From Gracilaria gracilis (Eukaryota > Rhodophyta > Florideophyceae > Gracilariales > Gracilariaceae), in the NCBI GenBank assembly GCA_030374805.1, contig JARGSG010000028.1, forward strand, positions 558,001 to 622,000: DNA of 64,000 nt, given 5' to 3'. Under the pieces are notes generated by a model. It saw only the letters and a program-made list of their open reading frames with translations. It had not been told where the DNA came from and made no database searches. This document shows positions 1 to 11,340 of this stretch, piece by piece; within the stretch, counting starts at the first letter, position 1; every line of letters begins with the position of its first letter. The position numbers and the translations under genes were made by a program.

Positions 1-1259
1 TCCATGGTGGCATAGTCAATTTGCTGCAACTGTTTGCAGTATCTTTCCACCTTTCTATTGAATGACGCCGAACTATTGACATATAAGTCAGATCGCTCAT
101 CATTAACAACTTCAATCAACTCATCCCGAATACGTAAAAATCTTTGAAGCACGTAGAGCTTTCCTGACCATCTTGTGCGGTTGTATAAAACCGGTCGCAG
201 CTCAATGAAATTTTGGAGAAGTGCCGCATTGCGTAGTCGTTGTTTACAATGAATCATTGTCTCGTGCACAGATTCTAGAGTCCTCTTCAAATCGACCGTC
301 GTCTCCACCATCGAGTTCACCTCTAAATTCAACAAGTGACTTTTGCATCCAACGTGGGGTATACTCAGTAGTTTGGCCACCTTACGGTTCACAAGGAAGT
401 TGTCAGCTATCTGACAGATGATCCAGAGGGAAACATCAATATCGTAGAAACGAAACATCTCTACGATGTGTTCCGCATGGGTCGATGCGTTGAATTCAAC
501 AGCTTCCTGTGCATTCACAGGCTCAGAACCCTCAGTGTCTCCCTCAGGGTCCTCAGAGACAGCTTTTGCCATTGGCGAACAGGATAACAGCGCAAGCTCT
601 ACCGTCTCCTGGACATCTTTTTTCGGGTTTGAGGACACATTTAAATGCTTCTGGATGTATGAAGCAAACAAGGCGACATAATGAACGCCACCACATGTCC
701 ACCCGTCATGTAGAATCGCTCCTCGTTTTGCAACCTTGAGTTCTTTCTCGATTCGTTTCTCCACCAACTCTGTCAACTTCAGCATTGTGTTTCTTACGGT
801 CGTTCTCGAAAACACTTCGCTATGTTTCGAGAACGAACGAAAGTTTTTGTCCTCCACAATTGTTATGGGTAAACTATCCATTACAATTAGAGATATGTAG
901 TCGTGCAAAGCTCTTTCCCTTGGAGTAACCTTCGGTAAAAACAGTAAAGACGTTCCGTTTTTTGGCAGCTAAGAACTCTTCTTCAGAAAGGCACGATACG
1001 TTTCAAGTAGGACTGCGTCATTTCCATGGGCCAAGCAAGCTCTAAGGTGACGATGGGGATGGTAAAACCATTTTTCTTTCTGGAAGATTATTTCGCGGTT
1101 GGGCTCCCGACATTTGTAGTTGGGGCACTCATAGACTACAAGTGCTTTGTTTACGGCTTTACACAACTTGGATTTGATCAACTTGGTCTCTGTACGTTTG
1201 AACTTTGCCAATGTACGGACAATGTCTTTAGGCGTCGCGGCTGGTTGCATTGTTTCCAT
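1..1259 (-). pseudogene. hAT-type DNA transposon transposase, partial, in-frame stop
   Basis: A reading frame on the minus strand starts at 1259 and runs off the window start. It is broken once, by a TAG at 969-971, with the same frame open on both sides (96 codons before, about 322 after). The first part has a Cys/His cluster (CPNYKC, then HPHRH and a Cys) like a BED-type zinc finger. The second part reads like hAT RNase H-like transposases: an ILHDGWTCGGVHY block near 700 and a HVGCKSHLLNLEVN block near 340, followed by TRWSGKLYVLQRF near 160. The single stop suggests a recently inactivated copy; its 3' end and terminal repeats lie outside the window or were not found. A two-ORF or read-through element is possible but less likely. 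Family assignment is from motif memory, not a search. Confidence 0.72.
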
Positions 1260-2472
1260 TGCAGGCGTTGAGGGCTGAGAAATATGCTGTTATTATGTGA
1301 GGCTTGCGTGGAGATTAGTATTCAAGGTAAAGGAAAGCAGAACTTCTATATACACACTTTGGTTTATTTTTTTGGGCTAAACTACAAATGTGTTAGAAGG
1401 ACTTTTGTATACTGTTTTCGGTTACAATAGAGTTGTAGAAGTTACTACAGGTTTGTATCGATAACAAGCTATATCGTTTCACCCAGTGGGTGGATGTTAC
1501 GCCTTGGACTAAAGGACTACGGCTTGCTTTTAATGTAGACTGTGCTCTCTCAACGAACGCCTTTATTGTAACCATCTCCAATCTGAGGGGGCGATTGCGA
1601 TCAAAGAGGCCATCGGATTGCCATCCTCTTGGCCGGAAACAATCCATGATTGCAATCTTCGGATTGCAGTAGATTGGAATCCAACCGATTGCGTTACTTC
1701 CCTGCCGATGATCAATAAAGTTGATCTGTTATTTTCGGTAAATCTGGAGAAATGAGACATACTCTTGCACTAGATCCTGCAATTTCTGACGTAATAGCGG
1801 TGTGTTGTTCTCGGCAAACTCAATTAGTGCTGAAAAATTACATTCTCTTTTTCTGGACGTAGTTTTGGTGGTCTCCTCTTTTTGGAAAGGTTTATGTAAA
1901 TATAGGGTGAAACGTGAGGCTGTGACTCAGGGGCATTATGTTTCCAGGCTTGTGGACGTCATTTTTGTGGCCACGTTGGCTAAACGACGCGGGTGGTGAC
2001 AACCCAGAACAAGACTAGAATGCCAGGGGGTACCAGCCTATGAAGGCAATGAGTAACAGCGTAAGCCGCTGAATAGCCCAAACTATGAGTATTGAGATGG
2101 CACACGGTGGTGCCAGTGATACTTATAACGAACAAAGCGAACTATTCGCGTCCTGTCGGTGAATAAGTACGAACGGCTGAAGTCCCCAACAAACTTCAGA
2201 AGGAGACTCGAACGATACGGTAAAAGCTCTACGTCAAACTCCAGGCGCGAACTTAGTAGGCTTACAATTAATCTCGAGACCAATTATAGACGAACGAAGA
2301 GGGAGCCAGTTCGCAGATGTAAGTGACAAGTGGTGAAAGTGGAAGGGAAAGGCCGGACCACTCCGCGGCCAAGCAGAATGAAAGAAAAAAAGGGGGAAAC
2401 AAATCAATGGAACGAAGGAAACAAGCAATGATTGCGTTTCTGAAAGAAGGGGGGGTTTGTTGAGCCTGTGTT

Positions 2473-2529
2473 GGTGGTGGTGGTGGTGGTGGTGGTGGTG
2501 GTGGTGGTGGTGGTGGTGGTGGTGGTGGT
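2473..2529. repeat. (GGT)n microsatellite, 19 units
   Basis: Perfect trinucleotide run. It gives polyproline when read on the minus strand, but no supported gene covers it. Confidence 0.95.
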
Positions 2530-3746
2530 CGAAGATGAGAATCTGAAGTTGGGCATGGCTTATATAGACGATGGAGACCTTCGAATCCAGCTGAATATCG
2601 ACGGTACAATTTTGTGTAAACCATGAGTAACAAGATGTAACTCAGATGCAGCTTTCATGCATGATTGTGTAACAAGTGTAGCCTTACTAGTTGCTCGCAG
2701 CCACATAATAGTTTCTTCGGGTAACAGACCACTTGTCGCAAAGATAATGCTTTGTTGGCACAATTTCCAAGTCCGCGAGAGTTCATAATCACTTCAATCT
2801 GAAACCTGATTCGGGAAGATCATCCGTTACGTACACGATACAGCAAGTTTCAAGGGAATCTATCGAGCAGTTTTCGCTGCCGAAAATAGCATTAGTGGGT
2901 GCGGGAATTTGAAGGGGTTATATCCATGAACATCGCCATTTCACCTCTTCTCCGTGTATTTCCTTGTTGTCCGGGTTCATTCCACATCACACGACTGATT
3001 ACACAAACTTTGCACTGATAGTGCACGATTTGTACATGAAGTGTACTCGTAAGAACATTCCCTCCGTCCTTGGATATATCCTTAGAGTAGAGTTAGTTGG
3101 TGGTTAGGTCATTCTCAGAAGGCGTCTAGGTGATATTCGTAGTGTGGGGAGGGTGCCGGGGCTTCTCTTTGCATTGAGTGCATGCTGCGTTGGAAGTCCA
3201 CGGATGTACTTCGTGTTGGCGTTCACACGGTGACGCTTCGGTTGCACGTGTATTTCAGGGGTAGCGGGGAGAAGTGGTATGCGGTCGACGTCTTCGTTGC
3301 CAACACCATGGCACGTTTCCATCCTGGTGCTCCGCGTCCCGTCGTCCTTCCGCCTGACAGCCCTCATGGACTGCCATTGCCGTTACTGCCGCCGCCGCCC
3401 CCGTCGCCGCCTCCGCTACTGTTGCCGCTGCCCGCAAACTCCCCGCACTTCTCGCCGCCGCCGGTACCCCGAGCCGCCTCGTCGTCTGGTGGGGACTCCG
3501 TTCGCTTCGTGCGATATGTCCCTGCCGTGCACAGTCCGAGGCGTGGAAGTCCGCCGCCTCGAGATGCGGCCAGGCGGATTAGTTGCCGTCGTCGCATATG
3601 TGGTGGAAGTGTCGCTGGGCGCCCTTCCAGCTCCTACCTTCGCGGATGGCACGACGCCATCCGTGTAGTCGAAGAGGAGCTGCCTCGCGGGGCTGTGGCC
3701 ATCCTGGCCCGACTGCTCCACGAGTTGCGGGAAGTGCACGAGCGAT

Positions 3747-3770
3747 ATAAAATATAAAATATAAAATATA
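3747..3770. repeat. 7-bp tandem repeat (ATAAAAT), about 3.4 units
   Basis: Three perfect units and a partial fourth. AT-rich, directly after a GC-rich block. Confidence 0.85.
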
Positions 3771-4961
3771 ATGCATATTTGCTACTGTATGCAATAATAA
3801 ATATAATCTGCTTTCTGCTTATCGCTCTTCCTCCTTGCCCGTCTTCCTCATTTTCACACTTTCACAAGGCTGTTAAACATCGTCGCATTTTGCGTACAAA
3901 CACACAGTGTTTTTGAGACAATGGTTTTCAAGAAATGTTGCTACTGAATTGTTCGAAAACTGCAGCCTGGAGTATCGTGCGTGTGCTCCATGATTCCAAC
4001 GACTCGCAGAGATGGGGGTGTTGTTGGTAGGCATTGTGTGTTTGAGCTTCTTTTTTTCTCTGTGGACTCAAAGAAAGCGCGCGCTTTTTAAGTCTGATAC
4101 TGCAATGCTTTAAAGAGAAGCTCAGACTGGTTAACGTGAGATGGATTGCTACTGATGGTGCTCTTTTTGCTTTTTGGGGAAGAAAGTCATGTTTTCGAAG
4201 CTGTTTTGGGCTTGCCGTGTTTTCGAAATCTGCCGAATCATTGTCCGAACAGTTACATTGCAGCAGCACTCAAGGAGGAGAAGTAAAATATGGCCTGCAG
4301 ATGATGCAGGAGATTTGAGATATGCGATTCAATTGGATAACAGATTTTGACATAATTACAAAGATTATTGGTTTGATTTCAAACCGATTGAATTCAAAGC
4401 CAATAACACAAACTTTCTTTTTGTCTAGTGAGCTAGACGTAAGCGGCTCGTCCCTAAGGGGGTTTCTTATATGTTTTTATTCTCAATACATCTATGAAGG
4501 TCATACATGTGAATTTTCATTATTGCAGCTTAGCGGCCTCTCTTCGACCAATCACATCATGGCGGCCTCTGCAGTTTCGAAGCTTCGCTGTGAGGGTACG
4601 AATTGCGCTTGCCGCTTTGTAACTAACCGGCGCTCTCGACCCCGTGAGCGCCGGTCTCCTAGCGCGACAGGCAACACTCACCCCTCTCCCCCACCACACT
4701 CGTACTGGGGGGAATATCCTTCGGGGGCTGGGAGGAACCTTAGGCAGGCTAGATGGTAATGAAAATTACGAATAAAAGCAAATGGTATGAAAGAGCACCG
4801 AGATGAGCAAGATGCACGACAAAGCAGCAAGTGTATTCACAGCGTTAGCAATCGTTGACAATATGGAACTAGAGCGTTCCTGCATGAAACTGAGCCTGCA
4901 TGAAACTGGATGTATAAACAGAGAAGCACTTGTTTGGCACATGTAATGAACAGCATACGCA

Positions 4962-5345
4962 CTACGAAATCACGCATCCACCTTGAGAGGCAGCAGGACG
5001 ACTGTCCTTGAGCAATTTGTGGAGACATTCGGCGTCCTCTTTCATACGTTGCAAATCGTGCGGTTTGATATCGAAGCCGTCGTGGTGTTTGTTCACATCG
5101 ACTGTTTCCAACATTTTGGTCACACCGGCCAACATCGAGAGCACGTTGGACACTTTTTTCGAGTCGGTGTTCGGTGCGTCGACATAGGCGCGGGCGAGAC
5201 ATATGATGGCGCGTGCTTTTGTGACGGCGTGCACATCATGCTGAAGAGGGGCGTTTTGTACAGGGGGGTTACAAGTGGTTTGAGATTTGTTGACAGAAGG
5301 GGATTTGGTTTGGTTTGAGGTGGAAGGCAATGAGTTGGGTTGTCG

Positions 5346-5389
<44 letters not shown>

Positions 5390-6059
5390 GATGTTGTCGT
5401 TGTTGTTGTTGTTTGAAAGTATCAGACAAGAGGACTTTTTCCAAGGATTGAATGCAACTGTTAACATACATGCGTCTCCAAAGCGTTTGTTTCTCTTGAA
5501 GATCAGCGTCATCGCATTGCTGCACGTCACAAAAGGTTTGAAGATCAATATTGGTACACATCGCATGATATATAAAGCCCTTACACATCAAAGCTTGCTT
5601 GTAAAGCACGCACTGCTGTTCATCATGGCGCCAATCGTCACAATCGTCGTAGCGCTGCAACGCAATGTCAATGGCATCAGCGGCCGCCCTGAGATGGGCG
5701 CGTTTAAGTAGCGTCATGTCTGGACACTGCTCCGAAACAAACAGCAGCCTCAAATACCAACACTTTGCCAGTTTTGCCGACAATCTTGCGCGACTGAGAT
5801 CCGCCGACGGCTGTATGGCACAAGCGGCGGTCTTCGACGCCAGCGTGTACGACGTCAACGCACGGTCGATATTATCCAACCGATGGCCGGTAGGACGTTC
5901 CAAATACAAGTCCGCCAACTTCTCCAAGGGATGAAACGGCGTCAACGAGTCCGGAGCAATGCCCCTTCTCAACGTGCTCTCCAAAGAAGCCAGCGCGCTC
6001 TCGACAAGCATCTGGTGCGTGCAGTCTGCGCGCTGAGGCGACGAAGCATCCACGTCCAT
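4962..6059 (-). CDS. TPR-like protein with polyglutamine tract and C-terminal CaaX box
   Basis: 365 residues, single exon, ATG at 6059. The N-terminal half is helical and contains a TPR/CHAT-associated-like repeat (LADLYLERPTGHRLDNIDRA, residues 48-67), followed by other Ala/Leu-rich helices. Residues about 217-240 form a Gln tract encoded by a GTT/CAA repeat, followed by a Ser/Pro/Asn-rich linker and a last helical segment. The protein ends in Cys-Val-Ile-Ser, which fits the CaaX consensus for farnesylation (Ser at X). It could therefore be a lipid-anchored scaffold at a membrane; that is inference. No enzymatic motif is visible. It is head to head with the NFU gene across a GC-rich 580-base gap. 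The family is not recognised beyond TPR-like character. Confidence 0.7.
5344..5390. repeat. (GTT)n repeat encoding the Gln tract
   Basis: Trinucleotide run inside the TPR-like gene, read as CAA codons on the minus strand. Broken by single substitutions at both ends, after which it resumes briefly. Confidence 0.9.
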
Positions 6060-6639
6060 GGTAGTTGGGCGCGCGCAACTCGCAACAGCTCAACGCGCAG
6101 CTCAACGCGCAACTCGGAACAAACGAGCGACACGACAAGCCAAGCGCAAACGGCGCTCCAGCAAGCGCAACTTAAAAAGAGGCGGCAGAACGGCAAGCGC
6201 TCGCGCCACGCAGCGTGGCACCCCACATGCCACGGCCAGAGTGGCGGCGCAGCGCCACCGCGTGAAGCGCCAGCCCACGTGGGTGTGTATCTATCTTTCG
6301 TCAAAACGGCGCCTCCACGCCCGGATCAAGTCGCACGCGCCGATTGCGCGCCGAATGTGAGCGCCGCGCCGCGTATGACACCCGCCACACGCCAGTAGCC
6401 GAGGCGCCAACCACGGTAGTCCCTGCGTAGCCGCGGAGGCGCTTCGCGTACAACCGACGGCCGCGCGCGCGTGCGCGAGCGCGAGCCGCGCCAATCGGCG
6501 CGCGGCCCACATTGTGCGTGCACGAGGCGTCGCCTCCAGTTGAGCGCGCGTCCATAATTGCAGCTCGCGGCGCTTCTTCGCGGCGTTTGGTCGCCGCATC
6601 GTCGCCCGCAGTTGAACGCAGTCGCGCCCTTGTTCCGCC
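6060..6639. promoter_or_regulatory. Divergent promoter region, TPR-like gene / NFU
   Basis: A 580-base, very GC-rich gap between two head-to-head genes. It holds alternating CG runs near 6470 and a GTGTGTATCTATC element at 6284-6296 that recurs in other upstream gaps. Open frames here are side effects of the base composition. Confidence 0.5.
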
Positions 6640-7302
6640 ATGACTCACGCAACGCTGTTCGTCGCCCCCCTGTCCGCCAGCGCCTTCGTCAAGCCCTCGC
6701 GGCGAGCGAGCGCCATGCGCGCGCAGCAGCGCGCGCGTACACGCGCGCCGGCGAGACGCACGCCGCTCATGGTGGACACGGAGCCGAAGATCTCGCCTGT
6801 GCCGACTGAGTCCACGCCGGCAGACTCGGCTGACGTGCTGGAGCTCTCGTGGGAGAACGTCGACAGGGTGCTGGATGAGATGCGCCCGTACCTCATGTCG
6901 GACGGAGGCAACGTGTCCATTGCCGATATCGATGGCGCCACCGTCAAGCTGCAACTGGAGGGCGCTTGTGGCTCGTGTCCGTCCAGTACCATGACCATGA
7001 AGATGGGGCTTGAGCGTCGTTTGCGCGAGAAGATTCCTGAGATTGAACAGGTCATTCAGGCAGAGCCGGAAGGGCCACCGCTCAACGAAGAGGCCATTGA
7101 GAAGACGCTTGACGAAGTCAGACCGTTTCTCAACGTTGCTGGCGGTACCATTGAATTGCTTTCTCTGCACGCCGACTCTGCCGTACCCACAGCAACACTC
7201 AAGATGACGGGTTCAGGCGCAGCTATCAATTCGGTCAAGGTTGAGATCACGCATCGTCTAAAACGCAATTATGTCAAGCTAGCAAATGTAGTGTTCCAAT
7301 AA
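6640..7302 (+). CDS. NFU: Chloroplast-type NFU iron-sulfur cluster scaffold
   Basis: 220 residues, single exon, ATG in CCGCCATGAC context. Residues 1-45 form an Arg/Ala/Ser-rich leader with Phe at 7 and 16, as expected of a red-lineage plastid transit peptide. The first NifU C-terminal domain spans about 68-145 and has the cluster-binding CGSC motif at 110-113. The second, degenerate NifU domain (about 150-220) lacks CxxC, the arrangement of plant chloroplast NFU1/2/3. Such proteins assemble 4Fe-4S clusters and hand them to plastid apoproteins, including photosystem I (family knowledge). It is convergent with SDA1, only 66 bases away. Confidence 0.93.
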   Translation: MTHATLFVAPLSASAFVKPSRRASAMRAQQRARTRAPARRTPLMVDTEPKISPVPTESTPADSADVLELSWENVDRVLDEMRPYLMSDGGNVSIADIDGATVKLQLEGACGSCPSSTMTMKMGLERRLREKIPEIEQVIQAEPEGPPLNEEAIEKTLDEVRPFLNVAGGTIELLSLHADSAVPTATLKMTGSGAAINSVKVEITHRLKRNYVKLANVVFQ

Positions 7303-7368
7303 CCCCTTTACTACCAAAACCTGCTCGTTTCTATACGCCCCAAACATTTTGTCATCGAGCCGTGTCTC

Positions 7369-9552
7369 TCACCGATAATCTCTCTTCCTTCGTTTCGCAA
7401 CCTGTTTATCTCTTCGAGACAGTTGCTTACTTCGTTTTCTTCGTTTGTGAATCACCATAGCATTTGATTTCTTCTTCAATTTTTGTTTGTTGCTTGTACC
7501 GCCGCCTTTCTCGTTCTTTTTCCCAAACTTGCTTCTCCCTTCCCTGCCTTTCATAATGCTTTCCATGCGTTCTTCGTGCGTCAGACGCTCCCGTTTCATG
7601 GGTCCTTGAATCTCATCTGGATCCACTACTCTCCCCGTATTCAGCTCTCTCACGCTTTGCCCTAGCGCCTTGGCAGCACGTCGCACTCGGATCTTCTCGA
7701 AATCCTCGTTTGATAGGATTTGCATCGCATCCAAACGTTTCGTTTCTCCAGTTTCATCATTATCGTCTTCGATTGGCAGATTTCCTGTATTCTCTTCCTT
7801 CTCTTCGTCCCTGCTTTCGGCTTTACTGTCGTCAGTAGCATCCGAACCCCGTTTTCCATCCACGCGGACACCGTCCTCGTCCCCGACTTCGGCGTCTTCC
7901 AAGCTCTTTCTGTTCTCATCTCCGGCCCCAGTTCCTTCATTATTTTCTATATCAGATTCGCCAACTTCGTCATCGTCATCGTCGTCGCCGTCGTTGTCGT
8001 CGTCTGAATCTGCGGCGTTCAACAGTTCAATTCCTTCCACTCCTGTGGCATACATGTGCTCCCCGTAAGCTCTTGCATGCGCGGCCTCTCCCTTCTGCAC
8101 TGCTTGAGCCCCAGCACGACCTCTGTCCTTCTTCTGTAATAAACCCGGATGTACCTCTCTGTAGAGAGCAATCAAAGATCGAGCTGCCATCATTATGCCT
8201 TTATCTTTGCTCGTTTTATATTGTACCAGATCTTCTAATAATGCCGCCTCCTGCTCTTGTTCAGGCTTCCACTCATTCTCTTCGTCTAGAATAGCGAGCG
8301 GAACACGAGAACAAATGGCCCGAATCGCGTTCATACCCGCTGCTACAGATGGAGGTGAGCTTCTTTCAGAAACGAACGTATCCGCAAGACCTCGTAGAAT
8401 AGGATGCAGCACATCGGCAGGAACCTTCTCGTGACATGCTTGCGTCAAATATGCTAGAACCCGTGTTACTTCTGGCTGAGCCGGTTGAAGGTATCTCTGT
8501 AAGAAAGGATAAAAATTAAACAAGATTAGTTCATAGGTACCAACAAGTCGAGATATCAAGTTGATAAAGATAAGCCGATTCTCATAACTCTCCTTCTTTC
8601 TCCTGGTCTGAAGATCTTTGAAAAGCCGTTCTGCAAACTCTTGCGGGTCATTGATAAGCATCATGGCTTCTAGCTGCGGATGGCCAGGATTCTTTTCTGA
8701 TATTGCCCTAGAAGTCACTGAACTTTTTATCCGAGTTGCTCGGTTGATAATCCTCTCCATTTTCTTCTTTTGCTTCGTCGATTTCTTCCCCGTCATGTTG
8801 TACGCCTTCCACATATCAGACGCTTTCTGTCCATCCCGTGTTGTGCGTCTCATCTCCGGACTTTCATCGTCAGACTCGTCGTCGGAATCTTGGTTTTGAT
8901 CCCTGGTTTCCGAATTGAGCATGAACCGCGAAGCTATGATGGATACCGAAACTGCTTGATGGAGACACGCGGTAGCAATCATATTGGCACACTTGGCGTC
9001 ATTCCATATTCGCTTTCGGAACAAATCCACTAAAACGTGCAAGCTTCGCTTTACCAACACTTCGCTGGGGTCCTGAACCATGGTAAACAAAAAAGTCTGC
9101 AGTTGCTTCCGACTGTGGTGGCCACTGTTCTGAATCTTTTTAATATCAGATACGATATGTCCGTGAACCATTCGTCGCAATACCTTATCGTTGCACGACA
9201 AGAGACGAAAGAACAAAGGGATGACCGCCGTCGGGTCCGCAGCACCTCTCGCTCTCAGGAGACATAACAATCGAACAAGCGAACGTCGAAGGTCTGGGTT
9301 CATTGCTTGACCATATTCACCAAGAAAACCAGTTATCTCTGCGGCAATTTTCTTCCCCTCGGAGCCATAGCAGTGTGCCACCGCGCTCATGAATGAGGCT
9401 ACCTCTGCCAGGCGGGGATTTGGATCAGATGGATTTAAATTGGCAGCAGACAGAAGCGCATCAAAATGACGTCTTTGGGAAATGAAATCATCTTTGTACG
9501 AAAGAGGGTCTTTCCGACACCTTTCCTGAAGAATCATAAGATCAACGTCCAT
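7369..9552 (-). CDS. SDA1: SDA1 homologue, 60S ribosomal subunit assembly and export
   Basis: 727 residues, single exon, ATG at 9552. The N-terminal helical-repeat region starts LMILQERCRKDP and continues with YGSEGKKIAAEITGFL and a segment on loss of subunits and HGHIVSDIKKIQN, which match the SDA1/NUC130 family. A Glu/Asp-rich stretch lies at about 512-600. The C-terminus has MQILSNEDFEKIRVRRA and a very basic tail ending RRDKQVAKRRKRDYR, typical of SDA1 proteins. In yeast it is nucleolar and needed for late 60S maturation and nuclear export. Length fits the family (about 690-770). It is head to head with FIS1. Confidence 0.93.
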   Translation of the reverse strand: MDVDLMILQERCRKDPLSYKDDFISQRRHFDALLSAANLNPSDPNPRLAEVASFMSAVAHCYGSEGKKIAAEITGFLGEYGQAMNPDLRRSLVRLLCLLRARGAADPTAVIPLFFRLLSCNDKVLRRMVHGHIVSDIKKIQNSGHHSRKQLQTFLFTMVQDPSEVLVKRSLHVLVDLFRKRIWNDAKCANMIATACLHQAVSVSIIASRFMLNSETRDQNQDSDDESDDESPEMRRTTRDGQKASDMWKAYNMTGKKSTKQKKKMERIINRATRIKSSVTSRAISEKNPGHPQLEAMMLINDPQEFAERLFKDLQTRRKKESYENRLIFINLISRLVGTYELILFNFYPFLQRYLQPAQPEVTRVLAYLTQACHEKVPADVLHPILRGLADTFVSERSSPPSVAAGMNAIRAICSRVPLAILDEENEWKPEQEQEAALLEDLVQYKTSKDKGIMMAARSLIALYREVHPGLLQKKDRGRAGAQAVQKGEAAHARAYGEHMYATGVEGIELLNAADSDDDNDGDDDDDDEVGESDIENNEGTGAGDENRKSLEDAEVGDEDGVRVDGKRGSDATDDSKAESRDEEKEENTGNLPIEDDNDETGETKRLDAMQILSNEDFEKIRVRRAAKALGQSVRELNTGRVVDPDEIQGPMKRERLTHEERMESIMKGREGRSKFGKKNEKGGGTSNKQKLKKKSNAMVIHKRRKRSKQLSRRDKQVAKRRKRDYR

Positions 9553-10181
9553 GTTGCGTTAACTGATGCCGCACTTGAAAAATGCTATAAAGCTCACGTC
9601 AGTTGATACATCCAGGAGTAGTGGATGCGGTGAAGATGCCAAGGGGGATATGTTGGAGTCCCGGTTCGCAGAGGAAAAGGAAATGTCGACTAGATACCAA
9701 GGGTAGATTCGAAGCCAGTTTCCCTTCAAATGTGGTGCCACATGCCTGTAGATAGATACCGAAGGTAGTAGGAGCTCTGTTCTTCGAAGTTCAGACTCTG
9801 ACTTCAACTTCAGAGCCATCGCCGACGTCACCTGCCGGTTCAAGAAATTCAAGTGTAAGCAGCGGGGCGGTTTACAGACGCCCGCAACTGCAAGGTTGCG
9901 TTGCAGCGCATGCTGGCGGTTCCAAAGCGAAAGTGCCTCTTTCGTACACGCGAAGTGGTGTGAACTGTTGGCTGCACCTGCGACTTTCATCCTTCGCTTC
10001 GAGCGCCGTTGACTATCGACTATCCAAAGTTTGTATCGCCGCATCCTTCTCCTGAACACAATCGTCTATCCAGCTAGAAATTGCAGGCAGCACACATTCG
10101 TGAGAAAAGGTCATCAGCAAAAGCTATCTGCGTAGCAACGTCTTCACTTTGCCCCGTTTCCCTCGTCTCAACATCGCAACC
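9553..10181. promoter_or_regulatory. Divergent promoter region, SDA1 / FIS1
   Basis: 629-base gap between two ATGs. It carries GTAGATAGATACC at 9748-9760, the same GATA-rich element as in other upstream gaps. The open frame at 9559-10059 begins with GTG and has no recognisable domain, so it is not called. Confidence 0.45.
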
Positions 10182-10957
10182 ATGTCTGCAAGACCTACGC
10201 CTCCTCCACCACCAACCGTGGGGGGCAGTGCTCCTCCGCCACCACCGACTGCCGCTGCTCCTTCCGCACACCAACATGCGCAGCAATTGCCTCCGGTGCA
10301 AACGCCCATCCCTCAATCTAGCACTGCCGTCAGACGAACAGAACTAGACGATGACCTAGCGGAGGTAGATCTCAGTGCCGAACTTGATGTAAGTGCAGTC
10401 CATTTTCGAATCTTGTTCTCTGCGAGCATCGTACAACTAACGCAAGCGTAATGTTGCCTCTCCGTAGCGCTTTGAAGAGATTTACATGAAGGAATGTATG
10501 AAATCGCGTCCAAATCCTACAGCGAAGTTCAACTACGCGTGGGCGCTTATCCGATCAAAAGAGGTACGCTACAATTCCTCACTAACCGAATCTGCACTCG
10601 AATATCCTTGTTCCGAACGTGAGGCTGACACTTTCTTCCGCATCCATCTTCATTTAGCGAGCAAATATAAAGAAGGGCGTCATAATGATGCAAGGTTTGT
10701 TAGAAGATCGATATGCAGATCGGGACTGCTTGTACTATATGGCTCTCGGTTACTACAGGCTTGACGATGTCGTGTCAAGCAGGAAATGTTTGGACAAGCT
10801 GCTCAAGATTGCTCCAAATTGCCGGCAAGCTATTTCCCTAATGGACATTGTGGAGGATAAAATTACTAGGGATGGAGTCATCGGAATATCAATTGTCTCG
10901 GGTATTGCGGTTGTTGGTGGACTTCTAGCTGCTGCGTTTGCAGGTGGCAGACGATAA
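10182..10957 (+). CDS. FIS1: FIS1, mitochondrial/peroxisomal fission tail-anchored adaptor (3 exons)
   Basis: Exons 10182-10388, 10468-10563 and 10658-10957 join in phase 0 to give 200 residues. Introns are 79 and 94 bases with GTAAGT..CGTAG and GTACGC..TTTAG ends. Residues 1-50 are a Pro-rich extension with two PPPPP runs, not part of the usual FIS1. Then come the TPR-like fold (KFNYAWALIRSKE, GLLEDRYADRDCLYYMALGYY) and a C-terminal membrane anchor (GVIGISIVSGIAVVGGLLAA) followed by a short basic end (GGRR). FIS1 sits on the outer mitochondrial and peroxisomal membranes and helps recruit the fission machinery in yeast. The exon junctions restore the family sequence exactly, which supports the model. 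Confidence 0.92.
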
Positions 10958-11283
10958 CCGTAGGAGTACGTAGGTTAGTATTCTGTTAACCGTAACGATG
11001 GTCTGGTTTGAAGCTTGGTATTGAAGGCGCGATGTCTCACGAGTTGTTTCCTATCAGCTCGTTTGGAGCGCTTACTGGTTTAGTATAGAGACCGTCTGCG
11101 TAGCCCTTGCACTAAGCTTGGTGACGGTACCATAATCTCCCTTCGCTCTAATGGTTCACCACTGAATTACAATACCCTCGTACGCTTTCTAACGACCGCT
11201 GCACATGTTCGTGTCCCTGAGAGTCGTGATTCTCAGTCAATAAACGCGTACTGTATTGTGTTTGACACCTTGTTCACTATTGC

Positions 11284-11340
11284 GAGTACAATAGTTCTAT
11301 TGTATGGCAGCGGCTGCCATACAATTGAACTATTGTACTC
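11284..11340. repeat. Inverted repeat, 28-bp arms, 1-base loop
   Basis: Arms run 11284-11311 and 11313-11340 with one mismatch. The outer arm reads GAGTACAATAGTTC and the centre GGCAGC/GCTGCC. It is about 330 bases 3' of FIS1, so it may be a transcript hairpin or a miniature element. Confidence 0.9.

Larger units (their letters stand above)
1260..4961. other. Long stretch without a supported gene
   Basis: No reading frame here has recognisable domains. Open frames at 3182-3757 (plus) and 2268-2633 (minus) are rich in Pro and Arg and follow low-complexity DNA. The stretch holds a GGT microsatellite and an AT-rich tandem repeat (listed separately). It lies between a dead transposon and the first housekeeping gene. 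Confidence 0.5.

Noticed and set aside
2268-2633. 121-codon minus frame with polyproline
   Set aside because: Its length depends on the GGT microsatellite; no domain on either side.
3182-3757. 191-codon plus frame (Pro/Arg-rich)
   Set aside because: Overlaps long frames in four other readings of a GC-rich block, has no domain and no matching codon bias, so it is probably a composition effect.
4847-4862. AGCAATCGTTGACAAT also present at 54.77 kb
   Set aside because: A 16-base match between two sites is expected about once by chance in a window of this size.
9559-10059. 166-codon minus frame upstream of SDA1
   Set aside because: Begins with GTG in the tracked frame, lies in a divergent promoter, and has no recognisable domain.
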